Numbered from the stretch's first letter, positions 1 to 8,252 are shown. The stretch: 64,000 bases of DNA from Sphaerisporangium sp. (GCA_025964675.1 JAOPYI010000027.1:1-64000), one strand, 5' to 3'. The notes: generated by a model from the letters alone, not told the origin. Numbers and translations are program-made.

Positions 1-396
1 TAGGCCTTTGAGGGTTTTGTCTATTGCGTTGCGGGGGCCGTAGACGGCGAGTCCGACCAAGGGGAGGTCGTCGGCGGGTACGGCGAGCACGGCGGCGCGG
101 TTGTCGTCGTCGTGGCCGGTCTTGAACATCTCTTCGATGTAGACGGCCATAGGGAGTTCGCGGCTCAGGGCGCGCGCGTGGATGCGGGTGAGTCCTTCGG
201 CGTCGGCGGAGTAGATGAGCACCGGCTGGCGGAACATCGCGAGGTAGGCGTTGCCGGAACCGTCCGCGTACGGCTGGCCGATGACCTCATCGGCTCCACC
301 GGCCACGGCGCTCGCCAGGAACGCGGTCACGTTGAGCTTCTGCCAGACGGCCAGGTCCTCCCGGACGACGATGCCGATCTTCGTGTCGAAACGCAT
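1..396 (-). CDS. DUF2000 family protein (3' end cut by window edge)
   Basis: Unbroken reading frame of 132 codons from the ATG at 394-396, still open at base 1, so the C-terminus lies outside the window. It opens MRFDTKIGIVVREDLAVWQK and continues with an invariant-looking MFRQPVLIY block near residue 57 and a C-terminal VGLAVYGPRNAID stretch. This is the DUF2000 pattern, a small cytoplasmic family of unknown biochemical role and about 135-140 residues, so nearly the whole protein is present. It diverges from an AraC regulator across 137 bp, and DUF2000/AraC pairing suggests, by inference, that the regulator controls it. The start is fixed by the conserved N-terminus. Confidence 0.8.
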   Translation of the reverse strand, partial: MRFDTKIGIVVREDLAVWQKLNVTAFLASAVAGGADEVIGQPYADGSGNAYLAMFRQPVLIYSADAEGLTRIHARALSRELPMAVYIEEMFKTGHDDDNRAAVLAVPADDLPLVGLAVYGPRNAIDKTLKGL

Positions 397-533
397 GGGG
401 CCAGCCTGGCGGGGTGCGACGCGGTCTGTCTTGTACGGCCGTGCGGGAGGGAGAGCAGGTGGCCCCGGCTCCAGTCCTTGGTCTTAGGGGCGCCGCGGAC
501 GTGTGGGGAAGGACGGGGGCGAGAATATTGGGT

Positions 534-1457
534 ATGGGAGGGGACTGGTCTCGGTACTGGCGTTCGCCTGACCGGCCGTTGGAGGCGATGCACGCTCATT
601 TCGAGCGGCACGTCTATCACCGGCACAGCCACGAGACGTACTCCTTCGGCTTCACCGAGGAGGGGGCGCAGAGTTTCACCTGCCGGGGGGCGGCCCATAC
701 GAGCGCGGCGGGCATGGTCATGGTCTTCAATCCCGACGACCCGCACGACGGGCACGCGACCGACGAGCTGGGTTTCACGTACCGCATGGTCCACATCGGT
801 CCTGACCTGGTCCGAGACGTCCTCGGGGAGGCGGCGGAGCGCCGGGTCGGGTTGCCGCTCTTCGTCCAGCCCGTGTTGCCGGACCCCGGCATGGCGCGGA
901 GCCTCCGAGGACTGCACGAGGCTTTGCTGGGCGGTGCGACGGCGCTACGGCGGGATGAGCTGCTCGACACCGTGGTGATCGAGATGGCGCGGCGCGCGAC
1001 CGGGTGGGTGCCGGGGGCTGGGCTGTGGCAGGCGAAGGAGGCGAGGGCACCCGGAGGGACGGCACAGGGAGGGTTGGACACGACGGTACGTGCGGAGATG
1101 GACCGTCGTGGGAGCGGCGCGATGGGGCGCTCGGGTGCGAGGGTGGCGCGGGTCGTGCGGGAGCTGCTGCACGACACCGACGATCAGGACATCTCCTCCA
1201 GTAATCTCGCCGCCGCCGCGGGGCGCAGCCGATTCGCCGTTTATCGCTCCTTCCAGGCGGCGTACGGCATGGCGCCCAGCGACTACCAGCGGCAACTCCG
1301 GCTGCGCGCCGCCCGCAGGCTCCTCGTCCAAGGCCACTCGCTCGCGGAGATCGCCGCCATGACCGGGTTCACCGATCAGAGCCATCTCACCCGCTGGTTC
1401 ACCCGCTACTTCGGGGTGACCCCCGGCGCGTACCGCCGGGCCGTGGCCACGCGGTGA
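534..1457 (+). CDS. AraC family transcriptional regulator with cupin sensor domain
   Basis: 307-residue regulator. The N-terminal half is a cupin-like ligand-binding domain: HRHSHETYSFGFTEEGAQSF near residue 22, then a proline/aspartate-rich NPDDPHDGH turn. This is followed by a linker and a C-terminal AraC double helix-turn-helix from about residue 205, including LAAAAGRSRFAVYRSFQAAY and the second-helix signature GFTDQSHLTRWFTRYFGVTPG. The ATG at 534 is preferred over a GTG at 414, because the extra 40 residues would be unrelated to the family and would fill the divergent promoter region. The likely target is the divergent DUF2000 gene; the inducer cannot be read from the sequence. Confidence 0.85.
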   Translation: MGGDWSRYWRSPDRPLEAMHAHFERHVYHRHSHETYSFGFTEEGAQSFTCRGAAHTSAAGMVMVFNPDDPHDGHATDELGFTYRMVHIGPDLVRDVLGEAAERRVGLPLFVQPVLPDPGMARSLRGLHEALLGGATALRRDELLDTVVIEMARRATGWVPGAGLWQAKEARAPGGTAQGGLDTTVRAEMDRRGSGAMGRSGARVARVVRELLHDTDDQDISSSNLAAAAGRSRFAVYRSFQAAYGMAPSDYQRQLRLRAARRLLVQGHSLAEIAAMTGFTDQSHLTRWFTRYFGVTPGAYRRAVATR

Positions 1458-1472
1458 CCTTGGACGCCCTGA

Positions 1473-2315
1473 CTACTGCGTAATGATGATGAGGCTGCCG
1501 AGGGGGATGTGGGAGACGGCGTCGAGGCCGTCTTTCGGGAGCCGGACGCAGCCGTGGGAGACCGCCTTGCCGAAGCCGTCCTTGTCGGGCCAGCCGTGCA
1601 GGCCGACCGTGCCGGGGCCGCCGTCGAAGGTCTCCAGCTTCTCGGAGTGCGTCCCCAGCGGAAGGATCACCGGGCTGTAGGTGATCTCCGGTGGTGAGAG
1701 GGACGCCAGGAGGAAGGTGCGGCCGATCGGAGTGGGGGTCTCCTTGGTGCCGATCGCCACGGGCCACGACCCGGTCTCCTGGCCGGCCTTGAGGAGGGTG
1801 AGCCGCCGTTCTGTCAGGTTGATACGTACCTGATAGGGGCTGTACGTCTGCTTCGTCTTGCCGTCGCCGGTGTGGATCCAGCCCGTCGACCCGTTGGGCC
1901 TGCTCGGGAGGAGCACCCGCATCCATTCCGGCCTGGCCTCGATCACCGGTAGCCAGGTGGGGTCGTCGAGCTGGGTGGTGGGCACGACCGCGATCGGCGG
2001 GCCACCGGGTTCGGCGTACACGACCTTGGACGTCTCCGGGTGGAGCATGAGCCCGTCGCTGGCGGCGAACGGCTGCGGGTCGAGGCGCGCCTTGGCCACC
2101 TTCGTCCAGGTGGTGGTGCGGGGGAGGGCGGCGAGCTGTTTGGAGGTCACCTTGACGGGGGCCACCGGTGCGGCGGGCGGTGCCGGCGGTTTGGCCAGCT
2201 CGCGGTCGACTTTCCTGTTGGTGAGGATGACGATCACCAGGAGCCCCGCTAGGGCCGCGGTGACCACCGCGATGATCGTGATGGTTGTGCGCGCGGATCG
2301 ACGGCGAACGTACAT
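1473..2315 (-). CDS. L,D-transpeptidase (YkuD domain), membrane anchored
   Basis: 280 residues. A short basic N-terminus (MYVRRRSART) and one hydrophobic helix at about residues 12-31 form an anchor or uncleaved signal. A proline/alanine linker follows, then an SH3-like region with GSTGWIHTGDG, then the YkuD catalytic domain. The active-site block near residues 240-260 reads LHGWPDKDGFGKAVSHGCVRLP and contains the catalytic histidine and the SHGC cysteine. Known members form 3-3 cross-links in peptidoglycan or attach proteins to it, so the product should act outside the membrane. The gene converges on the AraC gene with only 15 bp between stops and looks intact. Confidence 0.9.
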   Translation of the reverse strand: MYVRRRSARTTITIIAVVTAALAGLLVIVILTNRKVDRELAKPPAPPAAPVAPVKVTSKQLAALPRTTTWTKVAKARLDPQPFAASDGLMLHPETSKVVYAEPGGPPIAVVPTTQLDDPTWLPVIEARPEWMRVLLPSRPNGSTGWIHTGDGKTKQTYSPYQVRINLTERRLTLLKAGQETGSWPVAIGTKETPTPIGRTFLLASLSPPEITYSPVILPLGTHSEKLETFDGGPGTVGLHGWPDKDGFGKAVSHGCVRLPKDGLDAVSHIPLGSLIIITQ

Positions 2316-2490
2316 GGGACCCCCGGGAAAATACTGGCTCCTGTTTGCGGTTCGAGGGACGGTGAGGTTCGGCCAAACGCGTCAGTGTGCGAGGGAGCGC
2401 AAGGGCCGGGTGAGATCAAGGGCTTCCGAACGGATCTGGTGGGCGAACGGGTGTGAGGGTCCGCCTGGACAGATTGGCTGTGGTGCGCCT

Positions 2491-2523
2491 GAGGGCCCGC
2501 CCAAACACGTCGGGCGGGCCCTC
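2491..2523 (-). terminator. Intrinsic terminator of the Ig-like/His-rich protein gene
   Basis: Perfect 12-bp GC stem (GAGGGCCCGCCC and its complement) with a 9-base loop, 21 bp beyond the stop codon of the minus-strand gene ending at 2544. There is no clear U tract, as is common in actinomycetes. Confidence 0.75.
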
Positions 2524-2543
2524 CTGGGCGTCTTGCGGGTTGA

Positions 2544-3503
2544 TCAACCGGTCACGGCGAAATGCTGCACCGGCTTATGCACCACATGCTTGTGGTAATG
2601 CTTCTTGTGGTGGTACGGCTTCTCGTAGTGGTGCTCGCGGTGCTCCGGCATCCACCTGTGACGGTGGGAGTCCCAGTACTCACGGTGGCCGCCGCCCCTG
2701 TCGTAGTGGCCCTCGATGTGTCGTCGAATGCCCCTGTCGATCAGGGTCGTGAAGTCGTTGTTGTGGTGCTGCCACCACCTGTGGCAGCGCCGCCGGAGAT
2801 CCTCCCAGGCCCTGCTGTGCTGCTGGGAGCCGCTGCCCAGGCTGCCTTCCTGGTCATCCTCCTCGTCGTTCCTGAATCGGCGGCAGCGGTGCTCGTCGAG
2901 GTTGTCGTCGTGGTGGCGAACGGTGGTCGGCTCGTTCTCCTCCTCGTCGTCCCGGACGTCGTCCTTCTTCTCCTCCTCCTTCTTCTTCTTCTCCTCGGGG
3001 TCGAGCTTCTGGATCAGCACCTGGGAGGTGCTGGGGTCGAACGAAAGGTTGCCCTTGTAGAAGGCGGTGATGTTGTGCGTGCCTTCTTCCATACCCGAGA
3101 TCGAGTAGACGGCTTGGGCGACTCCTTCGAGCTCAGCCGTGCCGAGATCCTTCGAGCCGTCACGGAACACGACAGTGCCCGTGGGCATCATGTTGGTGCC
3201 GGTCGCGGTCACCGTGGCGGTGAACGTGATCGAGTGTCCCTTCTTAGAGGGATTCTGTGACGAGGTCAGCGTCGTGGTGGTCGCGATGGCCCGTCGCACG
3301 GTGACGACGAATGCCGGCTTCACGGGCGCGGCCGGAAGCAGGGATGCTGCCTTCGTGCCGAGGTTCTGCGGCGCCTGGTTCGCGTTCGCGCTGCCTGGTG
3401 TCGCGACGAGTGCGCCCATCGCGAGAGCGCCCGTGAGAGCTGCCGTCAGCCATGAACGACCGACATTACGTTGTAGAGACCGAGGGTGACCGACGTCTAT
3501 CAT
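2544..3503 (-). CDS. Secreted Ig-like repeat protein with acidic linker and histidine-rich tail
   Basis: 319 residues. The N-terminus is a signal peptide (hydrophobic segment SWLTAALTGALAMGALVA, probable cleavage after GSANA near residue 41). Residues about 76-166 form one bacterial Ig-like (Big_3_5 type) domain with TTTTLTSSQNPSKKGHSITF and PTGTVVFRDGSKDLG. Next comes a highly charged Glu/Lys/Asp stretch (about 168-190), then a C-terminal third rich in His, Arg and Asp, ending in a run with HYEKPYHHKKHYHKHVVHK. The Ig domain is typical of surface adhesion or structural proteins. The tail may bind divalent metal or polyanions, but that is inference. A ribosome site AAAGGA lies about 8 bases before the ATG. 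A strong terminator follows, so the gene is monocistronic. Confidence 0.7.
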   Translation of the reverse strand: MIDVGHPRSLQRNVGRSWLTAALTGALAMGALVATPGSANANQAPQNLGTKAASLLPAAPVKPAFVVTVRRAIATTTTLTSSQNPSKKGHSITFTATVTATGTNMMPTGTVVFRDGSKDLGTAELEGVAQAVYSISGMEEGTHNITAFYKGNLSFDPSTSQVLIQKLDPEEKKKKEEEKKDDVRDDEEENEPTTVRHHDDNLDEHRCRRFRNDEEDDQEGSLGSGSQQHSRAWEDLRRRCHRWWQHHNNDFTTLIDRGIRRHIEGHYDRGGGHREYWDSHRHRWMPEHREHHYEKPYHHKKHYHKHVVHKPVQHFAVTG

Positions 3504-4027
3504 AAAGCGGTCCTTTTCTTTTTGCAGTTCAAAGTAAAGGAGCGCCTCGATGAGGGCGCGCCTGCAAGTTCGACCCTACTCATGGACGACCTCAATACCG
3601 TTGTCCGACATGCGGGAGATTCGCGCGACCAGCGAGTTAATTGCAAAAAATATAAGGCGACTAATCGCCCTTTTGTCGTGATAAATCGGGTGGCGGTCTG
3701 ATCGCTGCGCAGGCTGGAAGCCCTGTCACAGCGGAGAAACCGCATAGCGTAAAAACTCTGGCGTGGAGCTTCAGGGATTCAGCTCGATCGCTCGAATCTC
3801 TTCTCGTGTCGGCGTGTCGGCGGAGCGCTAAGTTAGGTTTTGGTCGGAAGTGCGGCCTTACTCCGGTAACCGCCGCGGGTGCGGGCTATCACGCGGTACG
3901 AATGGTTATGACGCCTACGGACGCTATCCACGAATTCGCGGTGGCTCGCGGGAGTTTTCCCGCCGGCGTACGCCAGGAGGTTCGGCCCGCAGTGGGGCGG
4001 AGTCCGGTGCGGGGATAGGGTTCCGCC
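3504..4027. other. 524-bp intergenic region with AT-rich leader
   Basis: This gap separates the divergent Ig-like gene (minus) and the quinone reductase-like gene (plus). The part at about 3640-3700 is strikingly AT-rich for this genome and holds a short hairpin (listed separately). No convincing gene was seen: the small frames here lack ribosome sites and family features. Known riboswitch cores such as the c-di-AMP and c-di-GMP types were looked for by eye and not found. Confidence 0.5.
3650..3669 (-). terminator. Terminator-like hairpin in the leader of the Ig-like gene
   Basis: Read on the minus strand, GGCGA-TTAG-TCGCC is followed at once by TTATATTTTTT, a textbook U-rich tail that is rare in this GC-rich DNA. 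It sits about 150 bp upstream of the ATG at 3503. It could therefore attenuate that gene, or end a transcript coming from the right. Function is inferred from shape only. Confidence 0.4.
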
Positions 4028-4993
4028 ATGTTCGCCGTAACGTGCACACGTACCGACCCCGACAACCCTCTCGCCGGGCTCACGCTCGGCGAGCACCCCG
4101 AGCCGAAGGTCCCAGACGGGTGGACCACGGTGACCGTCAGGGCCGCCGCCCTCAACCACCACGACCTCTGGACGCTCAAGGGGGTCGGCATCCGGCAGGA
4201 CCGGCTGCCCATCGTCCTCGGCTGCGATGCCGCCGGTGTGGACGAGGACGGCAACGAGGTCGTGGTGCATTCGGTGATCGGCACTCCCGTCCACGGGGAC
4301 GAGACCCTGGACCCCAAGCGTTCGCTGCTCTCGGAGATCTACGACGGCACGTTCGCGGAAAGGGTCGCGGTGCCGCGCGGGAATCTCGTGCCGAAGCCCG
4401 CCGCGCTGTCGTTCGAGGAGGCCGCGTGCCTGCCGACGGCATGGCTGACCGCGTACCGGATGTTGTTCGACAAGGCCGGGCTGCAGCCCGGGTCGACCGT
4501 GCTCGTACAGGGCGCGGGCGGCGGCGTGGCCACCGCTCTCATCGCCCTCGGCCGGGCGGCCGGCTACCGCGTCTGGGCGACCAGCCGCTCTGAGGAGAAG
4601 CGGGCCAAGGCGCTGGAGCTCGGCGCGGACCAGGCGTTCGCGCCCGGATCCCGCCTTCCCGAGCGCGTGGACGCCGTGATGGAGACCGTCGGGCAGGCCA
4701 CCTGGGACCACTCCCTCAAATCACTGCGCCCCGGCGGCCGGATCGTCGTCTCGGGCGCGACCAGCGGCGCGGTGCCGCCGGCCGACCTCAACCGGGTCTT
4801 CTTCCTCCAGCTCTCGGTGGTCGGCTCCACTATGGGGACACGGGACCAGCTCGGGCGCCTCGGGACGTTCCTGGAGCAGACCGGCGTACGTCCGGTCGTG
4901 GACCGCACTGTGCCGCTGACGCGCGCGGACGAGGGGTTCGCCGCGCTTCACGAGGGCGACGTCTTCGGGAAGATCGTCTTCACCGGGCAGTGA
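4028..4993 (+). CDS. MDR-superfamily zinc-independent alcohol dehydrogenase / quinone oxidoreductase
   Basis: 321 residues. The N-terminal GroES-like domain contains LNHHDLWTLKGVG and the family GCDAAG turn. The C-terminal Rossmann domain has the nucleotide motif VLVQGAGGGVATALIALGRA near residue 160, followed by ATSRSEEKRAKALELGAD. The Cys/His zinc ligands of classical alcohol dehydrogenases are absent, which fits the NADPH:quinone reductase side of the family. Substrate is unknown. It stands alone, followed by a 117-bp gap and a convergent PadR gene. The AGGG upstream of the ATG is a weak ribosome site. Confidence 0.8.
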   Translation: MFAVTCTRTDPDNPLAGLTLGEHPEPKVPDGWTTVTVRAAALNHHDLWTLKGVGIRQDRLPIVLGCDAAGVDEDGNEVVVHSVIGTPVHGDETLDPKRSLLSEIYDGTFAERVAVPRGNLVPKPAALSFEEAACLPTAWLTAYRMLFDKAGLQPGSTVLVQGAGGGVATALIALGRAAGYRVWATSRSEEKRAKALELGADQAFAPGSRLPERVDAVMETVGQATWDHSLKSLRPGGRIVVSGATSGAVPPADLNRVFFLQLSVVGSTMGTRDQLGRLGTFLEQTGVRPVVDRTVPLTRADEGFAALHEGDVFGKIVFTGQ

Positions 4994-5110
4994 GTGACCG
5001 TGCGCGGCAGGCTCGGTTCCTGGCCGCGGGCCGCTCCGGGGCAGGTCGCCCCGGGGCGGGCTGCTGCGGGGCGAGCCGGAGCAGCGGCGGGCGGAAGCCG
5101 TAAAGGATCA

Positions 5111-5866
5111 TCATCGGAGCGCGGAGCGGATCCGGATGGCGGCCTCGTACAGAGCGTCCTGAGCGGTGGCCAGAGCCTCCTCGCTGACCGAGGACGCCGC
5201 CGCCGCGCCGCGGATCTCCTCGACGAACTCGGCGAGCATCTGCCCGAGCTCGGCGTCGCGGTCCTGGGAGCCCCGGCCCTGCCAGGTCTCCCCCCACACG
5301 CCGCGCAGCCAGTCCTGCTTCCAGCGCTGGGTTTCTTCCTTCCACTCCCGCTTCTGGCGCTGGAACTCCTGCTTCTGGTCCTGCCAGGCCTGCTTCTGCT
5401 CGCGCCACGCGTGGCGGTAGTCCTCCTTGGCGGCACGGACGTCGTCCTTGCTATGGGGCTGCTCCTCGCGGGCGCCCTGGCGCACCTCGCGGGCCATGTG
5501 GGTCAGCTCGTCGCGCAGGGACCGCACGGTGTCGCGCACGTCCTCCTTGACCTCGCGGGCGATGTCACGGACAGACTGGGAGATCTCCTGCTCGAGGTCG
5601 GCCAGTTCGTCCATGCGCGCCTCCAGCTCGGCACGGCCCCTGTCGGTGATGGTGAAGACCTTCTTGCCGTCCACGACCTCGTGGGTGACCAGGCCTTCCT
5701 CCTCCAGGCGGGCGAGGCGGGGATAGATCGTGCCGGGGGAGGGGGAGTAGACCCCGAGGAAGCGGTCCTGCAGGAGGCGGATCACCTCGTAGCCGTGCCG
5801 GGGGCTCTCTTCGAGCAGCTTGAGCAGGTACAGCCGGAGCCGTCCGTGCGCGAAGACCGGGCTCAC
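5111..5866 (-). CDS. PadR family regulator with long charged coiled-coil tail
   Basis: 251 residues from a GTG that overlaps the upstream stop by four bases (GTGA). Residues 1-85 are a PadR winged helix (LYLLKLLEESPRHGYEVIR, then SPSPGTIYPRLARLEEEGLV). The remainder is far longer than the usual PadR dimerisation helix: from about residue 90 to 200 it is a highly charged helix with repeated Trp-Gln/Lys/Glu units (REQKQAWQDQKQEFQRQKRE), predicted coiled coil. It is translationally coupled to the DUF4097 protein upstream, and the pair shares an 18-bp palindrome in its promoter, so autoregulation is likely. The function of the tail is unknown. Confidence 0.85.
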   Translation of the reverse strand: MSPVFAHGRLRLYLLKLLEESPRHGYEVIRLLQDRFLGVYSPSPGTIYPRLARLEEEGLVTHEVVDGKKVFTITDRGRAELEARMDELADLEQEISQSVRDIAREVKEDVRDTVRSLRDELTHMAREVRQGAREEQPHSKDDVRAAKEDYRHAWREQKQAWQDQKQEFQRQKREWKEETQRWKQDWLRGVWGETWQGRGSQDRDAELGQMLAEFVEEIRGAAAASSVSEEALATAQDALYEAAIRIRSALR

Positions 5867-6657
5867 TGGTCCCTCCTCAGAAGCGTGACGTCGGCCGACA
5901 CGGTGGTGGCCGACAGGGAGGCCATCCCTCCGCCCAGCCGGCCGGAAACCGATTTGGCCCCGGGGCGGCTGCTGTTGTCAAGGCCGGAGAAGGCGCTGTG
6001 CAGCCGGCCTGAGGTGGAGCGCAGGGTCACGTCGGTGTCGACCGAGCGCGGCAGCCGTACGAGGATGGTGCCGGACACGCTGTGCAGGGTGACGTGGCCG
6101 GTCGGCGGCAGCTCCAGGTCGGCCGTGATGCGGCCGGACACCGTGTTGGCGCGCAGGCGGCGCGGCGTGCCGCCTGCGACCGTCAGCTCGCCCGCCACGC
6201 TGGTGAAGGAGAGATCCCCCGCCAGGCCCCGGCTCTCGACGGTGCCGGACACCGTCTCGGCCTCGATCTCGCCGCTCACCCCGTCGAGCACGATCTCGCC
6301 GGAGACGCTCTTCACGTTGGTGCGCTTCTCTAACCCGGCCACCACCGCCGAAGCGGAGATCACGCCCGCCTGGACCGTGCAGTCGCTCGGGACGGTGAGC
6401 GTCAGCGTGGTGTCGCGCCGGCCCGGACGCAGCCAGCCGAGGATGCCATCCCAGGTCAGGTCCTTGTACGCCACCGTCAGGCGGCCGGTCTCATCGTGCT
6501 CGACCAGGAGCGGAGGAGTCCCGATGTCGCTCACCTCGAGCGTCGGGGGCCCGTCGCTCGCCAGCACGGCGAGGCGGCCCGCGACGATGCGGACGCTCAG
6601 CACGCTGACTTTGTCGAACGTCAGTTTCTGGGGCTTCTCAATGGTCCATTTGGGCAT
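5863..6657 (-). CDS. DUF4097 family beta-strand repeat protein
   Basis: 264 residues of repeating short beta units of the form VSGxIxxx (VKSVSGEIVLDGVSGEIEAE, TVSGRITADL, HSVSGTILV), typical of the DUF4097 right-handed beta-repeat fold. No signal peptide or membrane helix is visible. The ATG at 6657 (MPKWTIEKPQ) is chosen because family members begin close to this block, it has GAAGGGCGAG upstream, and the longer frame to 6729 would run through the palindrome at 6699-6716. It lies upstream of and overlaps the PadR gene, a frequent association with no established biochemical function. Confidence 0.75.
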   Translation of the reverse strand: MPKWTIEKPQKLTFDKVSVLSVRIVAGRLAVLASDGPPTLEVSDIGTPPLLVEHDETGRLTVAYKDLTWDGILGWLRPGRRDTTLTLTVPSDCTVQAGVISASAVVAGLEKRTNVKSVSGEIVLDGVSGEIEAETVSGTVESRGLAGDLSFTSVAGELTVAGGTPRRLRANTVSGRITADLELPPTGHVTLHSVSGTILVRLPRSVDTDVTLRSTSGRLHSAFSGLDNSSRPGAKSVSGRLGGGMASLSATTVSADVTLLRRDQ

Positions 6658-6698
6658 GGTCTCGCCCTTCGACGGCTCTACACGGCTATCCTTCATAA

Positions 6699-6716
6699 CA
6701 CACGATATATCGCGTG
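6699..6716. promoter_or_regulatory. Candidate PadR operator (18-bp palindrome)
   Basis: CACACGATATATCGCGTG is an inverted repeat with two off-centre mismatches, 42 bp upstream of the DUF4097 start. The AT-rich centre within GC-rich DNA and its position before a padR-containing operon suggest the self-operator of PadR. Confidence 0.55.
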
Positions 6717-6730
6717 AAGGAAAAGTCAAG

Positions 6731-6964
6731 ATGTATCGCGTTCTCGTACAGGTTGCCGGCCGCGAAGACGGCCGTGACCGGGTTCCGGCCGGCGAGCACG
6801 CGGGCCACGGCCGCCGCGGCGGCCCGCGTGGTTGTCCTCCACTAGGGACCGGTCGTACGGAATGCTCGCCTCGGCCAGCGCGTCACGGTACCCCTGGAAC
6901 CTCTCCCGCGAGGATCCGACGATGAGGGTGAGGCCGCGGGGCCATACGATGCTCTCGACCCCGC
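6731..6964 (-). pseudogene. Remnant of a LacI family sugar regulator (effector-binding domain)
   Basis: On the minus strand one frame reads LTLIVGSSRERFQGYRDALA, then ASIPYDRSLVEDNH. A neighbouring frame continues with ARVLAGRNPVTAVFAAGNLYE. Together these match the order seen in LacI effector-binding domains (ERxxGYRxAL ... IPYDxxLV ... PTAVFAxND). The two blocks are in different frames (shift near 6810-6830), and both the helix-turn-helix and the C-terminus are missing, so this is a dead fragment. It lies directly upstream of a PfkB sugar kinase, suggesting a former regulator-kinase pair. Confidence 0.55.
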
Positions 6965-7049
6965 CCGACGAAACGTCAATGCCCTTGACCTGCAACGAGT
7001 TGGCAACGTCGCCACGTACCCACACACCTTCCGGCAGAAAGGCCAGGCC

Positions 7050-8042
7050 ATGCCCGTCAACCAGGTCGCCGTGCTGGGCGAGTGCGTCGCGGACGCCTTC
7101 GTCGTCGAGACCCCGGATCCGGGCGAACTGGCCCTCCGCGTGCTGCCGGGCGGAGGGCCGGCGAACACGGCGACGGCGGTCGCCCGGCTCGGCACGCCCA
7201 CCCGGTTTCTCGGCCGGATCTCCGGCGACGCCTTCGGCGCCCTGTTCCGCCGTCACCTGGCGGCCTCGGGGGTCGATCTGACCGGCTCCGTGCCCGCCTC
7301 CGAGCCAAGCACGCTGGCCGTCGCCACCGTCGACGGCGAGGGCAAGGCGGTCTACTCCTTCCGCCCGGAAGGCACCGCCGACTGGCAGTGGAGCCCGGCC
7401 GAACTGACCGTCGAGCGGCTCGGCGGGGCGGTCTGCCTGCACACCGGTTCCCTCGCACTGGTCCGCGCACCCGGCGCCGAGCACATCGAAACACTGCTGG
7501 CGGCCGCCGCCCTCCACGCCACCGTGTCGATCGACCCCAACGTGCGCACGGCGCTGGTGGACCCCGCTGTCTACCGGGCCCGGATGCCGCGCTGGTGCGC
7601 GCTGGCCGACGTGGTGAAGCTGAGCGACGACGACCTCGCGCACATCCACCCCGGCGAGAGCATCGACCGGGTATGCGACACCTGGCATGCCGCAGGCGTA
7701 CGCCTGGTCGTGGTGACCCGCGGCTCCAGCGGCGCGGTCGTCTCGGTGGACGGCGAGCGGGCGGAGGTGTCCGCGCCCGCCACACACGTGGTGGACACCG
7801 TCGGGGCCGGCGACTCCTTCACCGCCGGGCTGCTGCACCGCCTGCACTCCAACGGCTCGCTCGGCGGGCGACTCGACGCCCTCGACCTCTCCCAGGCCGT
7901 GTCGGCCGCGACCTTCGCCGCCCGGGTCGCCGCGCTCACCTGCTCGGTCGCCGGCGCCAATCCCCCCTGGGCGAGGGATCTCGCCGAGGAGAACCCCCCC
8001 GGCCCAGGGACGGGCGGCACCGGCACCCGGTTGAGTCCGTAA
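7050..8042 (+). CDS. PfkB family carbohydrate kinase
   Basis: 330 residues. Features of the ribokinase/PfkB family: the N-terminal GGGPANTATAVARLG block (near 35), a central substrate lid region, NVRTALV and KLSDDDL, and the C-terminal signature DTVGAGDSFTAGLL (about 250), whose Asp is the catalytic base and whose GAGD is the anion hole. The sugar is not determinable; fructose or a nucleoside are both possible. The ATG follows AGAAAGG. A decayed LacI regulator lies upstream. The last 20 residues are Gly/Pro/Thr-rich and probably disordered. Confidence 0.85.
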   Translation: MPVNQVAVLGECVADAFVVETPDPGELALRVLPGGGPANTATAVARLGTPTRFLGRISGDAFGALFRRHLAASGVDLTGSVPASEPSTLAVATVDGEGKAVYSFRPEGTADWQWSPAELTVERLGGAVCLHTGSLALVRAPGAEHIETLLAAAALHATVSIDPNVRTALVDPAVYRARMPRWCALADVVKLSDDDLAHIHPGESIDRVCDTWHAAGVRLVVVTRGSSGAVVSVDGERAEVSAPATHVVDTVGAGDSFTAGLLHRLHSNGSLGGRLDALDLSQAVSAATFAARVAALTCSVAGANPPWARDLAEENPPGPGTGGTGTRLSP

Positions 8043-8044
8043 GG

Positions 8045-8227
8045 TCAGCCCTCTTCGTCCTCGTCGTCGAGGCGGGCGAGCCAGGTGGCCAGGCGCTCCA
8101 CGGGGGTCTCGAACTCGGGGTTCAGGTCGACGAACTCGCGCAGCCGCTCGGCGAGCCAGGTGATGCCGACCTCCTCCTCGCCGCGCCGCTGGACGAGCTC
8201 CTCGATGCCCCTATCGGTGAAATACAT
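8045..8227 (-). CDS. DUF6104 family small protein
   Basis: 60 residues beginning MYFTDRGIEELVQRRGEEEV and ending in an acidic tail. Start at 8227 rather than the in-frame ATG at 8248, because the family begins at MYFTDRG. It is mostly helical, with no membrane segment or cysteine cluster. It lies downstream of kgd on the same strand but behind a strong hairpin, so it is probably transcribed separately or by read-through. Its stop is 3 bp from that of the convergent kinase. Function unknown; the family is conserved in actinomycetes next to kgd. Confidence 0.75.
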   Translation of the reverse strand: MYFTDRGIEELVQRRGEEEVGITWLAERLREFVDLNPEFETPVERLATWLARLDDEDEEG

Positions 8228-8252
8228 TGCGTCTCCATAACAGGACATATGA

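Noticed and set aside
3504-3745. Possible c-di-AMP or other riboswitch in the Ig-gene leader
   Set aside because: No match to the conserved cores I know (ydaO, GEMM). Only a short hairpin with a U-rich tail is supported.
4994-6925. 643-codon plus-strand frame opposite PadR and DUF4097
   Set aside because: Shadow; the minus-strand genes have clear motifs, coupling and an operator.
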